Notes: a model not told the origin generated them from the sequence alone. A stretch of DNA of 64,000 nt from Roseovarius aestuariivivens (GCF_004761875.1 NZ_SJEY01000001.1:62001-126000), one strand, 5' to 3'. Positions 44,770-55,761 are shown, numbered from the stretch's first letter. Translations and numbers: made by a program.

Positions 44770-46116
44770 ATGGATCGACCTCTCGAAGACCTGACCGGGG
44801 CGCTGCTTCGCGCCGCGAAACAGGCGGGTGCCGAGGCCGCGGACGCGCTCGCGGTGACGGGTCAGGCCCAGATCATCGATGTCCGCGCGGGCACGCTCGA
44901 ACAGGCCGAGCGCGCCGAGGGCACGGATATCGGGCTGCGCGTGCTCATCGGTCGGCGGCAGGCCTGCGTGTCGGCCTCCGACACGCGCGACGCGACCATC
45001 GCCATGCTGGCCGAACGCGCCGTCGCGATGGCCCGTGAGGCGCCCGAAGATCCCCATGCCGGTCTGGCCGACCCGGAACAGCTGGCCACCGACCGCGACT
45101 GGTCGGCGCTGGAGCTGCACGATTCCGCGCCCGAACCGCAGCCCGCCGAACTGCAGGACCGCGCGCGCGCCGCCGAAGCCGCCGCGCTGGCAGTCGAGGG
45201 CGTGACGCAGGTGCAATCCGCCAGTGCCGCGTGGTCCGATCAACGCCTCCATCTGGCCGCCACCAACGGGTTTTCCGGCAGCTATCGCCGCTCGGACAGC
45301 TCGATCAGTTGCGTCGCGATCTCGGGTGAGGGCACCGGCATGCAGCGCGACTACGACAGCGATGCCCGAGTCTTCGCCGTCGATCTGCGCGCACCAGAAG
45401 AAATCGGCCGCGTCGCCGGCGAACGCGCGGTGGCCCAGATCGGCGCGAAAAAGCCTCCCACGGGACGCTACCCGGTGCTTTATGACGAACGGATCTCGGG
45501 GTCTCTCGTAGGTCATTTGCTGGCCGCGTCGAACGGGGCATCCGTTGCCCGCGGCTCCAGCTGGCTTCTGGGCAAGCTCGAAGAGCAGGTCCTGCCCGAG
45601 GCGCTGTCAATCATCGAAGACCCGCGCCGCCCGCGCGCCACTGGTTCAAGGCCCTTCGATGCCGAAGGGCTGCCGACCGCGCGCCGCGCCATTGTCGAAA
45701 ACGGGCGTCTGATGGGCTGGACGCTCGATCTGGCGACGGGCCGCAAGCTCGGCATGCCCTCGACTGCCAATGCCCGGCGCGGCACCTCCGCCCCGCCTAG
45801 CCCGGGGGTGGGCAATATCGCCCTGACCCAGGGCGACAAAAGCCGCGCCGATCTCTTGCGCGAGATGGGCACCGGGCTTTGGGTCACCTCCATGATCGGC
45901 GCCACGATCAATCCCAACACCGGCGATTATTCCCGCGGTGCATCGGGCTTCTGGGTGGAGAACGGCGAAATCGCCTATCCGGTCAACGAATGCACCATCG
46001 CCGGCAGCCTGCCCGAGATGCTGCGCCGGATCGTGCCCGCCAATGACGCGCGGCCCTGGCTGTCGCGGGTGGTGCCGTCGCTCCTGGTCGAGGGGATGAC
46101 CCTTGCCGGAGACTGA
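44770..46116 (+). CDS. pmbA: TldD/PmbA family protein (TldE)
   Basis: A 448-residue PmbA/TldE homologue, the partner of TldD in a heterodimeric protease that degrades unfolded peptides and matures some natural products. The GTDIGLRVLIGRRQACVS segment, the YPVLYDERISGSLVGHLLAASNG block and the C-terminal TGLWVTSMIGATINPNTGDYSRGASGFW are family landmarks. PmbA lacks the zinc ligands, which TldD supplies; TldD is not in this window. It overlaps the cysQ-like gene by 14 nt. Confidence 0.95.
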   Translation: MDRPLEDLTGALLRAAKQAGAEAADALAVTGQAQIIDVRAGTLEQAERAEGTDIGLRVLIGRRQACVSASDTRDATIAMLAERAVAMAREAPEDPHAGLADPEQLATDRDWSALELHDSAPEPQPAELQDRARAAEAAALAVEGVTQVQSASAAWSDQRLHLAATNGFSGSYRRSDSSISCVAISGEGTGMQRDYDSDARVFAVDLRAPEEIGRVAGERAVAQIGAKKPPTGRYPVLYDERISGSLVGHLLAASNGASVARGSSWLLGKLEEQVLPEALSIIEDPRRPRATGSRPFDAEGLPTARRAIVENGRLMGWTLDLATGRKLGMPSTANARRGTSAPPSPGVGNIALTQGDKSRADLLREMGTGLWVTSMIGATINPNTGDYSRGASGFWVENGEIAYPVNECTIAGSLPEMLRRIVPANDARPWLSRVVPSLLVEGMTLAGD

Positions 46117-46888
46117 CGCGGCCCGCGATCTGGCGCTGCTGATCGAGGCCGCGCGCGGCGCGGGCGAGATCGCACAGCGCCACGCCGGCCCGCGGGCCCG
46201 GACCTGGGACAAGCCCGGCGGGCAGGGCCCGGTGACCGAGGCCGATCTCGAAGTGAACGCCTTTCTCGACCAGCATCTGCGCGGCGCGCGACCGGACTAC
46301 GGCTGGCTGTCGGAGGAAAGCGACGACAGTGCGGCGCGGCTCGACCGAGAGAGCGTCTTCATCGTCGATCCCATCGACGGCACCCGCAGTTTCATCGAAG
46401 GCTCGCGGACCTGGGCGCATGCACTGGCCGTGGTGCGCCGCGGCGAGGTGACCGCCGGGGTGGTCTACCTGCCCGCCCGCGACAAGCTTTACGCCGCCGC
46501 AAAGGGGCAGGGGGCCACGCTCAACGGCGCGCCGATCCGCGTGGCCGGGCGCGTAGATCTGACCGGGGCGGCCGTGCTGGCCGCCAAGCCCGGCCTTGCG
46601 CCGCAGCACTGGCGCGGACCGGTGCCCGATGTGTCGCGCGGCTTTCGCCCCTCTCTGGCCTACCGGCTGGGGCTCGTGGCCGAGGGCCGGTTCGACGCGA
46701 TGTTCACCCTGCGCCCGAGTTGGGAATGGGACATCGCCGCCGGCGCGCTCATCCTGAACGAGGCGGGCGCGGCAGTCAGCGACCGGCACGGGCAGACCCT
46801 GCGTTTCAACAACCCGCACCCGCAGCTTGACGGGGTGGTGGCCGCCAACCCTCGACTGCACGCCGCGATCACCGGCGCCCTGGCGTAA
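46103..46888 (+). CDS. cysQ: 3'(2'),5'-bisphosphate nucleotidase / inositol monophosphatase family
   Basis: A 261-residue lithium-sensitive phosphatase-fold protein. Motifs: GPVTEADLEVN, the metal-binding EES at about 71-73, DPIDGTRSF at 89-97, and WEWDIAAGALILNEAGA at the end. CysQ removes 3'-phosphate from PAP in sulfate assimilation; an inositol monophosphatase role remains possible. The start appears to be TTG at 46103, with GAGGGG upstream and no later Met before the catalytic core. It overlaps pmbA by 14 nt and is probably translated by coupling. Confidence 0.9.
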   Translation: MPETDAARDLALLIEAARGAGEIAQRHAGPRARTWDKPGGQGPVTEADLEVNAFLDQHLRGARPDYGWLSEESDDSAARLDRESVFIVDPIDGTRSFIEGSRTWAHALAVVRRGEVTAGVVYLPARDKLYAAAKGQGATLNGAPIRVAGRVDLTGAAVLAAKPGLAPQHWRGPVPDVSRGFRPSLAYRLGLVAEGRFDAMFTLRPSWEWDIAAGALILNEAGAAVSDRHGQTLRFNNPHPQLDGVVAANPRLHAAITGALA

Positions 46889-47067
46889 TCCGGCGGTGCG
46901 GCATGCGCCGCGCGGGTTTGCTCGATAAGGGATTCCACGCCCTCAAACGCCCCGCTTTAGAATGCCCGGGGGTATTTCCGGCAAGATGAAGCGTGACAGA
47001 ATGGCACAGCGCACTGGATCGGCAATAGGGACAGCCTAGCTGACCCTCTCTCAACGGGAGAGTGATG

Positions 47068-47337
47068 ATGGACGGACAAACGATCGAGCAGGATCCGCGC
47101 ACCGCCGAGGCGTTGCGCCAGAAAGAAGTTTTCAAGCGCGCCATGGCGCAGCTCGAGCGCGACAAGCGCCGGCGCGAGGCGGCAGGCTATGCCGTACTGG
47201 CCGCGGCCTATAGTTTCGAGCCCGCCGCGCGGGACGAAGGCCGCCCGGCCAAGATGGTGCATGTGGCCAAGCTCGTGCTGATCGCGGCGGCGGGCCTCAT
47301 CCCGAACTACCTCGTCTGGAGCCTGCTGCTGTCCTAA
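47068..47337 (+). CDS. small hypothetical membrane protein
   Basis: An 89-residue protein I do not recognise. A charged N-terminal half (ALRQKEVFKRAMAQLERDKRRREAAG), likely a helix with coiled-coil character, is followed by one transmembrane segment (VLIAAAGLIPNYLVWSLLL). Start uncertain: GTG 47062, ATG 47065 and ATG 47068 are in frame; GGGAG spacing of 7 nt favours the last. In the gap before it a CTCTC/GAGAG inverted repeat overlaps the ribosome site. Confidence 0.65.
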   Translation: MDGQTIEQDPRTAEALRQKEVFKRAMAQLERDKRRREAAGYAVLAAAYSFEPAARDEGRPAKMVHVAKLVLIAAAGLIPNYLVWSLLLS

Positions 47338-47405
47338 ACCCGCGGTGGGGCTTGCCTTGCGCTGCCGGTCGCGTCTAATCACGCCGGGGCAGGCAAGAGG
47401 CGGCC

Positions 47406-48308
47406 ATGGCACGATCCGACAATCTGACCGGCGCGCTTCTGATGATGGCGTCGATGGCGGGGTTCACCTTCAACGACGCCGCGATGAAGGCGATGGCCGG
47501 GCAGGTGCCGCTTTACCAGCTTTTGTTCCTGCGGGGCGTTCTGACGACGCTCGCTGTGCTCTTTCTGGCGTGGCGGATGAAGGCGCTCGCGCCCCGCCTG
47601 CCGCGCCGCGACAAGATGCTGATCGGCTTGCGGATCGTGGCCGAAACCGGCGCGGCCTATTTCTTTCTAACCGCGCTCTTCAACATGCCCATCGCCAATG
47701 TGACGGCAATCCTGCAGGCCCTGCCGCTGACCGTCACGCTCGTTGCGGCGCTCGCCTTTCGCGAACCCGTGGGCTGGCGGCGGTTTCTGGCGATCCTCGC
47801 GGGATTTCTCGGCGTACTTCTGATTGTTCGGCCTGGGGCAGAGGACTTCAACGCCTTTTCGGTCTACGCGCTTATGGCGGTTCTCTGCGTCACGGTACGC
47901 GATCTGGCGACCCGCCGGCTGTCTTCGGCCACGCCGTCGATCTTCGTCACGCTGGCCACCTCGGCCTCGATCATGGCGGTCTTCGGTCTGGCCAGTCTTG
48001 CCGCACCCTGGGCGGCGATGGGCCCGCGCGAGGCAGGTCTCACCGCCTTTGCCGCGCTCTGCATCATCTGCGGGTATCTGTGCTCGATCATGGTGATGCG
48101 CGTGGGCGAAATCAGCTTCGTCGCGCCCTTCCGCTATACCGGACTCATCTGGGCGCTTGCGCTGGGGTGGATCGTCTTTGGCGAATGGCCGGCCTGGCAG
48201 ACGCTTCTGGGCGCCGGCATCGTCGCGGCCTCGGGCGTGTTCACCCTTTACCGGGAGGCACGGCTGGCGCGCAGAAGGCCTCCTTTACCGACGCCTCACT
48301 CACGTTGA
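47406..48308 (+). CDS. EamA/DMT family transporter
   Basis: A 300-residue membrane protein with about ten hydrophobic segments in two EamA repeats (first half MMASMAGFTFNDAAMKAM through LLIVRPGAEDF; second half ALMAVLCVTVRDLATRRL to the end). Drug/metabolite transporters of this size export or import small metabolites. Its last 68 bp overlap the end of the glycosyltransferase gene on the opposite strand. Confidence 0.92.
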   Translation: MARSDNLTGALLMMASMAGFTFNDAAMKAMAGQVPLYQLLFLRGVLTTLAVLFLAWRMKALAPRLPRRDKMLIGLRIVAETGAAYFFLTALFNMPIANVTAILQALPLTVTLVAALAFREPVGWRRFLAILAGFLGVLLIVRPGAEDFNAFSVYALMAVLCVTVRDLATRRLSSATPSIFVTLATSASIMAVFGLASLAAPWAAMGPREAGLTAFAALCIICGYLCSIMVMRVGEISFVAPFRYTGLIWALALGWIVFGEWPAWQTLLGAGIVAASGVFTLYREARLARRRPPLPTPHSR

Positions 48309-49059
48309 ACCGGTTCTGAAAGTCCGCGCGCAGCCCATCATCTAAGGGCGCGAGCTTTGAATGCGCGGCGCGGCTGTCATTGTCCTCATGCACCGCACGC
48401 AGATACATCGGCTCGTCCGGCACGATCAGCGTCGGCATCGCGTGATGCAGCTTGTGATGGCCGTAATTCATCACCGTCTTGGGATCACCCGGCTTGAACA
48501 GAACCGCCAGCCCGCAGGCCAGGAATTGTCCCTGCACCGGCTGCGCGAGAATACCCTCCGCCCCAAGACGCACGGCATAGCCCGAGGAATACTCGATCAC
48601 GAAATTCTGCCAGGTCGCCCACATCCGGTAGGACAGCCGCGCGGTGCGTCGGATGCCGCGCACGAACTGCGTGCCGACCGCGTCGTCATCGTCAAGCCGG
48701 AACTGCAGCGACGGCACGTCGTCCTCGCCCAGCTCCTCCTTGATCGCCAGCTGCATCGCGGTGCGGTGCCGCATCGGCGGCTTGGTAATGACCTTGATCT
48801 GCGGCACGCTCGCGCACACGTCGTTCAGACGGGACCACCACGGTTCGGGCATGTTCTCGCCCGTGATCACCAGAAATGCGAACCGCCCGTCCTGCTGCGC
48901 GGCAAGGCTGGGCAGGGTCAGCGTCTCGAAATGACGAAACCGCAGGGCCATGCGCGCGTCGTCGTAAAGATAGGCCTCGCGCTCTTCCACTGTGTCATGC
49001 ATGCGCTTGAAGCCGCCAAGAGCGGGGTAGGAGAACCGGCAAATTCCAATCGCGCGCAT
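48241..49059 (-). CDS. putative rhamnosyltransferase-like glycosyltransferase
   Basis: A 272-residue protein resembling the bacterial putative rhamnosyl transferase group. It begins MRAIGICRFSYPALGGF and has a LTLPSLAAQQDGRFAFLVITG strand and LQFRLDDDDAVGTQFV, a DxD-like acidic cluster expected to bind a nucleotide-sugar metal. The target is unknown, likely cell-surface glycan. I start at ATG 49059 (AAAGGTG 9 nt upstream) rather than a GTG four codons earlier. Its 3' end overlaps the convergent transporter gene by 68 bp. Confidence 0.85.
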   Translation of the reverse strand: MRAIGICRFSYPALGGFKRMHDTVEEREAYLYDDARMALRFRHFETLTLPSLAAQQDGRFAFLVITGENMPEPWWSRLNDVCASVPQIKVITKPPMRHRTAMQLAIKEELGEDDVPSLQFRLDDDDAVGTQFVRGIRRTARLSYRMWATWQNFVIEYSSGYAVRLGAEGILAQPVQGQFLACGLAVLFKPGDPKTVMNYGHHKLHHAMPTLIVPDEPMYLRAVHEDNDSRAAHSKLAPLDDGLRADFQNRFNVSEASVKEAFCAPAVPPGKG

Positions 49060-49073
49060 GGAGCGGGGCACCT

Positions 49074-49102
49074 TTGACCACTATACGGGCAAGGATTACA
49101 AA
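49074..49102 (+). promoter_or_regulatory. upstream candidate promoter of the str cluster
   Basis: TTGACC at 49074-49079, 17 bp, TACAAA at 49097-49102. It would give a 450-nt leader for rpsL or an independent short transcript. Confidence 0.45.
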
Positions 49103-49297
49103 TGCCTGTGGCGCAAACAAGGCCAAAGACAGGCCGGCCTGGTCCTGTCGACAGGTGAAACGGCCAACGCGGCTGCAATACCGCGTCGCGGGATACCGCG
49201 CCCATACGGCACAAGACGAAAATCCGCGTGGTTTTCAAGGCGAACGGGGCCGGCTCCGCGCGCGGGCGACAGCGGCCGACCGAAATGTGCGCGGCTG

Positions 49298-49326
49298 TTG
49301 ACACCCGTCCCGACTCCCCCTATACG
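49298..49326 (+). promoter_or_regulatory. proximal candidate promoter of rpsL-rpsG-fusA-tuf
   Basis: Consensus TTGACA at 49298-49303, exactly 17 bp, TATACG at 49321-49326. The strongest sigma70-like match in the window. Confidence 0.7.
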
Positions 49327-49559
49327 CCGCACATCTCGACGCCGGGGGCCGCCCCGATCGTCGGCTTCAAAATTTAAGTGGACAAGATCCGGGCCGTTTG
49401 AGCGCCCCGATCCTCTGGGAACCCACCGCGTCGTTCACCTCGGAATGGGAACGATTGCGGTATTTGCGCTTTGCGGACGCGCGAAGGGCGAAACGAACTG
49501 AAACCGCGCGGGGGTGACCCGGTGCAAACACATGTGTTGAGAGACGGGGAACGAACCCA

Positions 49560-49931
49560 ATGCCAACGATCCAGCAGCTGATCCGCAAACCGCGGCAGCC
49601 CAAAGTCAGAAGCCAGAAGTCGATGCACCTTCAGGGGTGCCCGCAAAAGCGCGGCGTGTGCACGCGCGTTTACACCACGACGCCGAAAAAGCCGAACTCG
49701 GCCATGCGGAAGGTGGCCAAGGTGCGCCTCACCAACGGCTTCGAGGTCATCAGCTACATTCCCGGCGAAAGCCATAACCTGCAGGAGCACTCGGTGGTCC
49801 TGATCCGCGGCGGCCGTGTGAAAGACCTTCCCGGTGTGCGCTATCACATCCTGCGCGGTGTTCTGGATACCCAGGGCGTCAAGGACCGTAAGCAGCGCCG
49901 TTCGAAATATGGCGCCAAGCGTCCCAAGTAA
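49560..49931 (+). CDS. rpsL: 30S ribosomal protein S12
   Basis: A 123-residue S12 at the decoding centre. [19 protein letters not shown] and [13 protein letters not shown] carry the wild-type lysines where substitutions give streptomycin resistance, so no such resistance is predicted. The C-terminal [14 protein letters not shown] is standard. First gene of the str cluster, 12 bp before rpsG. Confidence 0.98.
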   Translation: MPTIQQLIRKPRQPKVRSQKSMHLQGCPQKRGVCTRVYTTTPKKPNSAMRKVAKVRLTNGFEVISYIPGESHNLQEHSVVLIRGGRVKDLPGVRYHILRGVLDTQGVKDRKQRRSKYGAKRPK

Positions 49932-50414
<483 letters not shown>

Positions 50415-50434
50415 ACTCCTAGAGGCATAGCATC

Positions 50435-52558
50435 ATGGCACGCGATTATCCGCTCGAACGCTACCGCAACTTCGGCATCATGGCCCATATCGACGCAGGC
50501 AAGACCACCTGCTCGGAGCGTATCCTGTTTTACACCGGCAAGTCCCACAACATCGGTGAGGTGCACGATGGTGCGGCCACCATGGACTGGATGGAGCAGG
50601 AACAAGAGCGCGGTATCACCATCACGTCGGCGGCCACCACCACCTTCTGGCAGTGGCAGGAAGACCCGACGAAAGAGGGCACCGACGACACCAAGTTCCG
50701 GATGAACATCATCGACACGCCTGGCCACGTCGACTTCACCATCGAAGTCGAGCGCAGCCTCGCCGTGCTCGACGGTGCGATCTGCGTGCTGGATGCCAAT
50801 GCCGGGGTCGAGCCCCAGACCGAGACCGTGTGGCGTCAGGCCGACCGCTACAAGGTGCCGCGCATCGTGTTCGTCAACAAGATGGACAAGATCGGCGCCG
50901 ACTTCTTCAACTGCGTCGAAATGATCGAGGACCGCACCGGGGCCAAGGCCGTGCCGATCGCCCTGCCGATCGGTGCCGAGAACGAACTCGAAGGCATCAT
51001 CGACCTCGTCACGATGGAAGAATGGACCTGGAAGGGCGAAGACCTCGGCGCTTCCTGGACCCGTCAGCCCATCCGCGACGATCTCAAGGACGTGGCCGAA
51101 GAGTGGCGCGCCAAGCTCATCGAGAACGCCGTCGAAATGGACGACGACGCGATGATGGAATACCTCGAAGGCAACGAGCCCGACGTGCCGACCCTGCGCA
51201 AACTCATCCGCAAGGGCACCCTCTCGCTCAGCTTCGTGCCGGTTCTCGGCGGCTCTGCGTTCAAGAACAAAGGCGTGCAGCCGCTTCTGAACGCCGTGGT
51301 CGACTACCTCCCGAGCCCGCTCGACGTGGTTGATTACATGGGCTTCTCGCCCGATGACGAGACCGAAGAGCGGAACATCGCCCGCCGCGCGGACGATTCC
51401 ATGCCCTTCGCCGGTCTGGCGTTCAAGATCATGAACGACCCGTTCGTGGGCTCGCTCACCTTCACGCGCATCTACTCGGGCGTGCTGAACAAGGGTGACA
51501 ACATCCTGAACTCGACCAAGGGCAAGAAAGAGCGCATCGGCCGGATGATGATGATGCACTCCAACAACCGCGAAGAGATCGAAGAGGCGTTTGCCGGCGA
51601 CATCATCGCGCTTGCGGGTCTGAAGGACACGACCACCGGCGACACGCTCTGCGACGCCAAGGCGCCCGTCGTGCTCGAAACGATGACCTTCCCCGATCCG
51701 GTGATCGAGATCGCGGTCGAGCCGAAGACCAAGAACGACCAGGAAAAGATGTCCCAGGGCCTTGCGCGCCTGGCGGCAGAGGACCCGTCCTTCCGCGTCG
51801 AGACCGATATCGAATCCGGTCAGACCATCATGAAGGGCATGGGCGAACTGCATCTCGACATCCTCGTCGACCGCCTCAAGCGGGAATTCAAGGTCGAGGC
51901 CAATATCGGTGCGCCGCAGGTCGCCTATCGTGAGACCATCAGCCACGAGATCGAACACACCTACACCCACAAGAAACAGTCGGGCGGTTCGGGTCAGTTC
52001 GCCGAGGTGAAGATGATCATCTCGCCGACAGATCCCGGCGAAGGCTACTCCTTCGAGAGCCGCATCGTCGGTGGCTCGGTGCCGAAGGAATACATCCCTG
52101 GCGTCGAGAAGGGCATCGAAAGCGTCATGGACAGCGGGCCGCTCGCCGGCTTCCCCGTGATCGACTTCAAGGTGGCGCTGATCGACGGTAAGTTCCACGA
52201 CGTGGACTCGTCCGTCATGGCGTTCGAGATCGCGGCCCGGATGTGCATGCGCGAAGGCCTCAAGCGGGCCGGCGCCAAGCTGCTCGAGCCGATCATGAAG
52301 GTCGAGGTCGTGACGCCCGAGGATTACACCGGCAACGTCATCGGCGATCTCACCTCGCGTCGTGGCCAGGTTTCGGGGCAGGAGCCGCGCGGCAATGCCA
52401 TCGCGATCAACGCCAACGTGCCGCTCGCCAACATGTTCGGCTATATCAACACGCTTCGCTCGATGTCCTCGGGACGCGCGCAGTTCACGATGCAGTTCTC
52501 GCATTACGACACGGTGCCGTCGAACATCTCCGAAGAGATCCAGTCGAAATACGCTTAA
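50435..52558 (+). CDS. fusA: elongation factor G
   Basis: A 707-residue EF-G, the GTPase that drives translocation. It has the P-loop AHIDAGKTT, switch [12 protein letters not shown], the DTPGHVDF motif, NKMDKIG, and domains II-V; domain IV carries [30 protein letters not shown]. Full length without fusion or deletion. Between its stop and tuf is a palindromic repeat. Confidence 0.98.
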   Translation: MARDYPLERYRNFGIMAHIDAGKTTCSERILFYTGKSHNIGEVHDGAATMDWMEQEQERGITITSAATTTFWQWQEDPTKEGTDDTKFRMNIIDTPGHVDFTIEVERSLAVLDGAICVLDANAGVEPQTETVWRQADRYKVPRIVFVNKMDKIGADFFNCVEMIEDRTGAKAVPIALPIGAENELEGIIDLVTMEEWTWKGEDLGASWTRQPIRDDLKDVAEEWRAKLIENAVEMDDDAMMEYLEGNEPDVPTLRKLIRKGTLSLSFVPVLGGSAFKNKGVQPLLNAVVDYLPSPLDVVDYMGFSPDDETEERNIARRADDSMPFAGLAFKIMNDPFVGSLTFTRIYSGVLNKGDNILNSTKGKKERIGRMMMMHSNNREEIEEAFAGDIIALAGLKDTTTGDTLCDAKAPVVLETMTFPDPVIEIAVEPKTKNDQEKMSQGLARLAAEDPSFRVETDIESGQTIMKGMGELHLDILVDRLKREFKVEANIGAPQVAYRETISHEIEHTYTHKKQSGGSGQFAEVKMIISPTDPGEGYSFESRIVGGSVPKEYIPGVEKGIESVMDSGPLAGFPVIDFKVALIDGKFHDVDSSVMAFEIAARMCMREGLKRAGAKLLEPIMKVEVVTPEDYTGNVIGDLTSRRGQVSGQEPRGNAIAINANVPLANMFGYINTLRSMSSGRAQFTMQFSHYDTVPSNISEEIQSKYA

Positions 52559-52562
52559 CCCG

Positions 52563-52617
52563 GGTGGCGGGGTGAACCCCGCCCTACCCATCACCGTAGG
52601 GTGGGGTTTGACCCCAC
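52563..52617. repeat. intergenic palindrome between fusA and tuf
   Basis: Two arms, each a small palindrome (GGCGGGGTGAACCCCGCC, and GGTGGGGTTTGACCCCACC), are also inverted copies of each other around CCTAC/GTAGG. Same architecture as the rpoB-rpoC element, with different stem sequence. Confidence 0.8.
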
Positions 52618-52648
52618 CATCCGTACAAGAAAAAGAGGAGCCAAACCC

Positions 52649-53824
<1,176 letters not shown>

Positions 53825-53844
53825 CCCAGACGTTTGCAAACTTA

Positions 53845-53865
53845 GGGTGGGCAGATTGCCCACCC
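53845..53865. repeat. short palindrome between tuf and rpsJ
   Basis: GGGTGGGCA, GAT loop, TGCCCACCC, preceded by TTA. It resembles one arm of the palindrome family at 21308 and 52563. Confidence 0.75.
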
Positions 53866-53944
53866 GACCAGACATGTGGCGCGACGAAGGCCGGCAATGC
53901 CGCCGTTCTTCCTCTCCGCTGAAACCCTGTTAGGGATAAGATCA

Positions 53945-54259
53945 ATGGCCATTCAAAGCCAAAACATCCGCATCCGCCTCAAGGCGTTCGATTACCGCGT
54001 GCTCGACGCCAGCACGCAGGAAATCGTCAACACCGCGAAACGGACGGGCGCCGAAGTGCGCGGGCCCATTCCGCTGCCGAACAAGATCGAGAAGTTCACC
54101 GTTCTGCGCAGCCCGCACGTGAACAAGAAATCGCGCGACCAGTTCGAGATCCGCACGCATAAGCGTCTTCTCGACATCGTCGATCCCACGCCGCAGACGG
54201 TCGATGCTTTGATGAAGCTCGACCTCGCCGCCGGCGTGGACGTGCAAATCTCGGTTTAA
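53945..54259 (+). CDS. rpsJ: 30S ribosomal protein S10
   Basis: A 104-residue S10, also the NusG/NusB partner in antitermination. It begins [21 protein letters not shown], contains [35 protein letters not shown] and ends [10 protein letters not shown]. Start at ATG 53945 with AGGGAT upstream; the open frame begins earlier at 53876 but that part is not S10. rplC follows after 15 bp. Confidence 0.97.
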   Translation: MAIQSQNIRIRLKAFDYRVLDASTQEIVNTAKRTGAEVRGPIPLPNKIEKFTVLRSPHVNKKSRDQFEIRTHKRLLDIVDPTPQTVDALMKLDLAAGVDVQISV

Positions 54260-54274
54260 AGGAGGGTGGCAGAC

Positions 54275-55147
54275 ATGTTGCGCTCTGGAGTTATCGCAAA
54301 GAAAGTCGGCATGACCCGGCTTTTCATGGAAGACGGCAAGCAGGTTCCCGTCACCGTTCTGCAGCTCGACAAGCTGCAGGTCGTGGCACAGCGGACCCCC
54401 GATCAGCACGGCTATTCCGCCGTTCAGCTCGGCGCCGGCACGGCCAAGGCCAAGCGGACCACGAAGGCCCTGCGCGGCCATTTCGCCGCCGCCAAGGTCG
54501 AGCCCAAGCGGAAGGTCGCGGAGTTCCGCGTCGCCCCTGAGAACATGATCGATGTGGGCGAGGAAATCACCGCGAATCACTATTTCGAAGGTCAGTTCGT
54601 GGACGTCTCGGGCACCTCGATCGGTAAAGGTTTCGCCGGTGCCATGAAGCGGCACAATTTCGCCGGTCTGCGCGCGTCGCACGGTGTCTCGATCAGCCAC
54701 CGTTCGCACGGCTCGACCGGTCAGTGCCAGGAACCCGGCAAGGTCTTCAAAGGCAAGAAGATGGCCGGACACATGGGTGCGGCCCGCGTGACCACGCAGA
54801 ACTTGCAGGTCGTCAAGACCGACGCCGACCGTGGCCTGATCATGGTCAAGGGCGCCGTTCCGGGCTCCAAGGGTGGCTGGGTGACGATCAAGGACGCGGT
54901 GAAAAAGCCGTTCCCGGAAAACGCGATCCTGCCCGCCGCGCTGAAATCCGCCGCTGAGGAAGCCGCGAAAGCCGCCGAGGAAGCCGCCAAGGCCGCCGAG
55001 GAAGAGGCCCGCGCCGCAGAAGAGGCGCGTCTGGCCGAGGAAGCCGCTCAGCAGGAGGCCGCGCTCAAGGAAGCCGAGGCCGAGATCGAGGCCGAAAAGG
55101 GTGACGGCGATGCCGCGGCACCCGAAAAGAAGGACGGTGAGGAATGA
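54275..55147 (+). CDS. rplC: 50S ribosomal protein L3 with Ala/Glu-rich C-terminal extension
   Basis: A 290-residue L3; most bacterial L3 proteins are about 205-215. The core is normal ([14 protein letters not shown] start, [41 protein letters not shown]). From about residue 225 the chain becomes a repetitive Ala/Glu helix ([20 protein letters not shown]) ending [15 protein letters not shown], probably a solvent-exposed charged coiled coil seen in related Rhodobacteraceae. I start at ATG 54275 with AAAGGAGG 9 nt upstream; a GTG three codons earlier overlaps that site. Coupled to rplD by ATGA. Confidence 0.95.
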   Translation: MLRSGVIAKKVGMTRLFMEDGKQVPVTVLQLDKLQVVAQRTPDQHGYSAVQLGAGTAKAKRTTKALRGHFAAAKVEPKRKVAEFRVAPENMIDVGEEITANHYFEGQFVDVSGTSIGKGFAGAMKRHNFAGLRASHGVSISHRSHGSTGQCQEPGKVFKGKKMAGHMGAARVTTQNLQVVKTDADRGLIMVKGAVPGSKGGWVTIKDAVKKPFPENAILPAALKSAAEEAAKAAEEAAKAAEEEARAAEEARLAEEAAQQEAALKEAEAEIEAEKGDGDAAAPEKKDGEE

Positions 55148-55761
55148 AACTCGACGTGATCAAACTCGACGGCGCCGCCGCCGGATCGGTCGAGCTCTCG
55201 GGCGAGATCTTCGATCTCGAACCGCGTGCCGACATCCTGCACCGCGTCGTCCGCTGGCAGCGCAACAAGGCGCAGCAGGGCACCCACAAGGTCAAGACGC
55301 GATCCGAGGTCAGCTACTCGACCAAGAAGATCTACCGCCAGAAGGGCACCGGTGGCGCACGCCACGGCGACCGCGGCGCGCCGATCTTCCGCAAGGGTGG
55401 TATCTACAAGGGCCCCGTGCCGCGCAGCCACGCCCATGACCTGCCCAAGAAGGTGCGTCAGCTTGGCCTCAAGCACGCGCTCTCGGCCAAGGCAAAGGCG
55501 GGTGAACTGGTGGTCATCGAGGCCGCCGACGGCATCGCCAAGACCAAGGACCTGGCGCGTCACGTCAAGGATCTTGGCTGGAAGCGCGCGCTGGTGATCG
55601 ACGGGGCCTCGGTGAACGAGGAATTCGCCCGCGCCGCCGCCAATATCGAAGGGCTCGACGTTCTGCCCTCGATGGGCGCTAACGTATACGACATCCTGAA
55701 GCGTGACACGCTCGTGCTCACGAAGGCGGGTGTCGAAGCACTGGAGGCTCGACTGAAATGA
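55144..55761 (+). CDS. rplD: 50S ribosomal protein L4
   Basis: A 205-residue L4. The long loop that reaches the exit tunnel is present ([31 protein letters not shown]). L4 represses the S10 operon in E. coli, but no S10-type leader was recognised here. Overlaps rplC and rplW by 4 nt each. Confidence 0.98.
   Translation: MKLDVIKLDGAAAGSVELSGEIFDLEPRADILHRVVRWQRNKAQQGTHKVKTRSEVSYSTKKIYRQKGTGGARHGDRGAPIFRKGGIYKGPVPRSHAHDLPKKVRQLGLKHALSAKAKAGELVVIEAADGIAKTKDLARHVKDLGWKRALVIDGASVNEEFARAAANIEGLDVLPSMGANVYDILKRDTLVLTKAGVEALEARLK

Larger units (their letters stand above)
49060..49559 (+). other. 500-bp gene-free leader region of the str cluster
   Basis: Between the minus-strand glycosyltransferase and rpsL there is no convincing gene. 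It holds two candidate promoters (49074-49102 and 49298-49326). A stem-loop at 49337-49363 (CGACG..GGGG, CCCC..CGTCG with symmetric internal loops) begins about 4 nt after the second promoter's predicted start. A 147-codon open frame from 49058 loses coding character after about 20 codons. Confidence 0.6.

Noticed and set aside
49058-49501. 147-codon plus-strand frame beginning MERGTFDHYTGKDYKC
   Set aside because: The first 20 codons look protein-like but the rest is Arg/Pro/Ser-rich and overlaps two promoter candidates; no family recognised.
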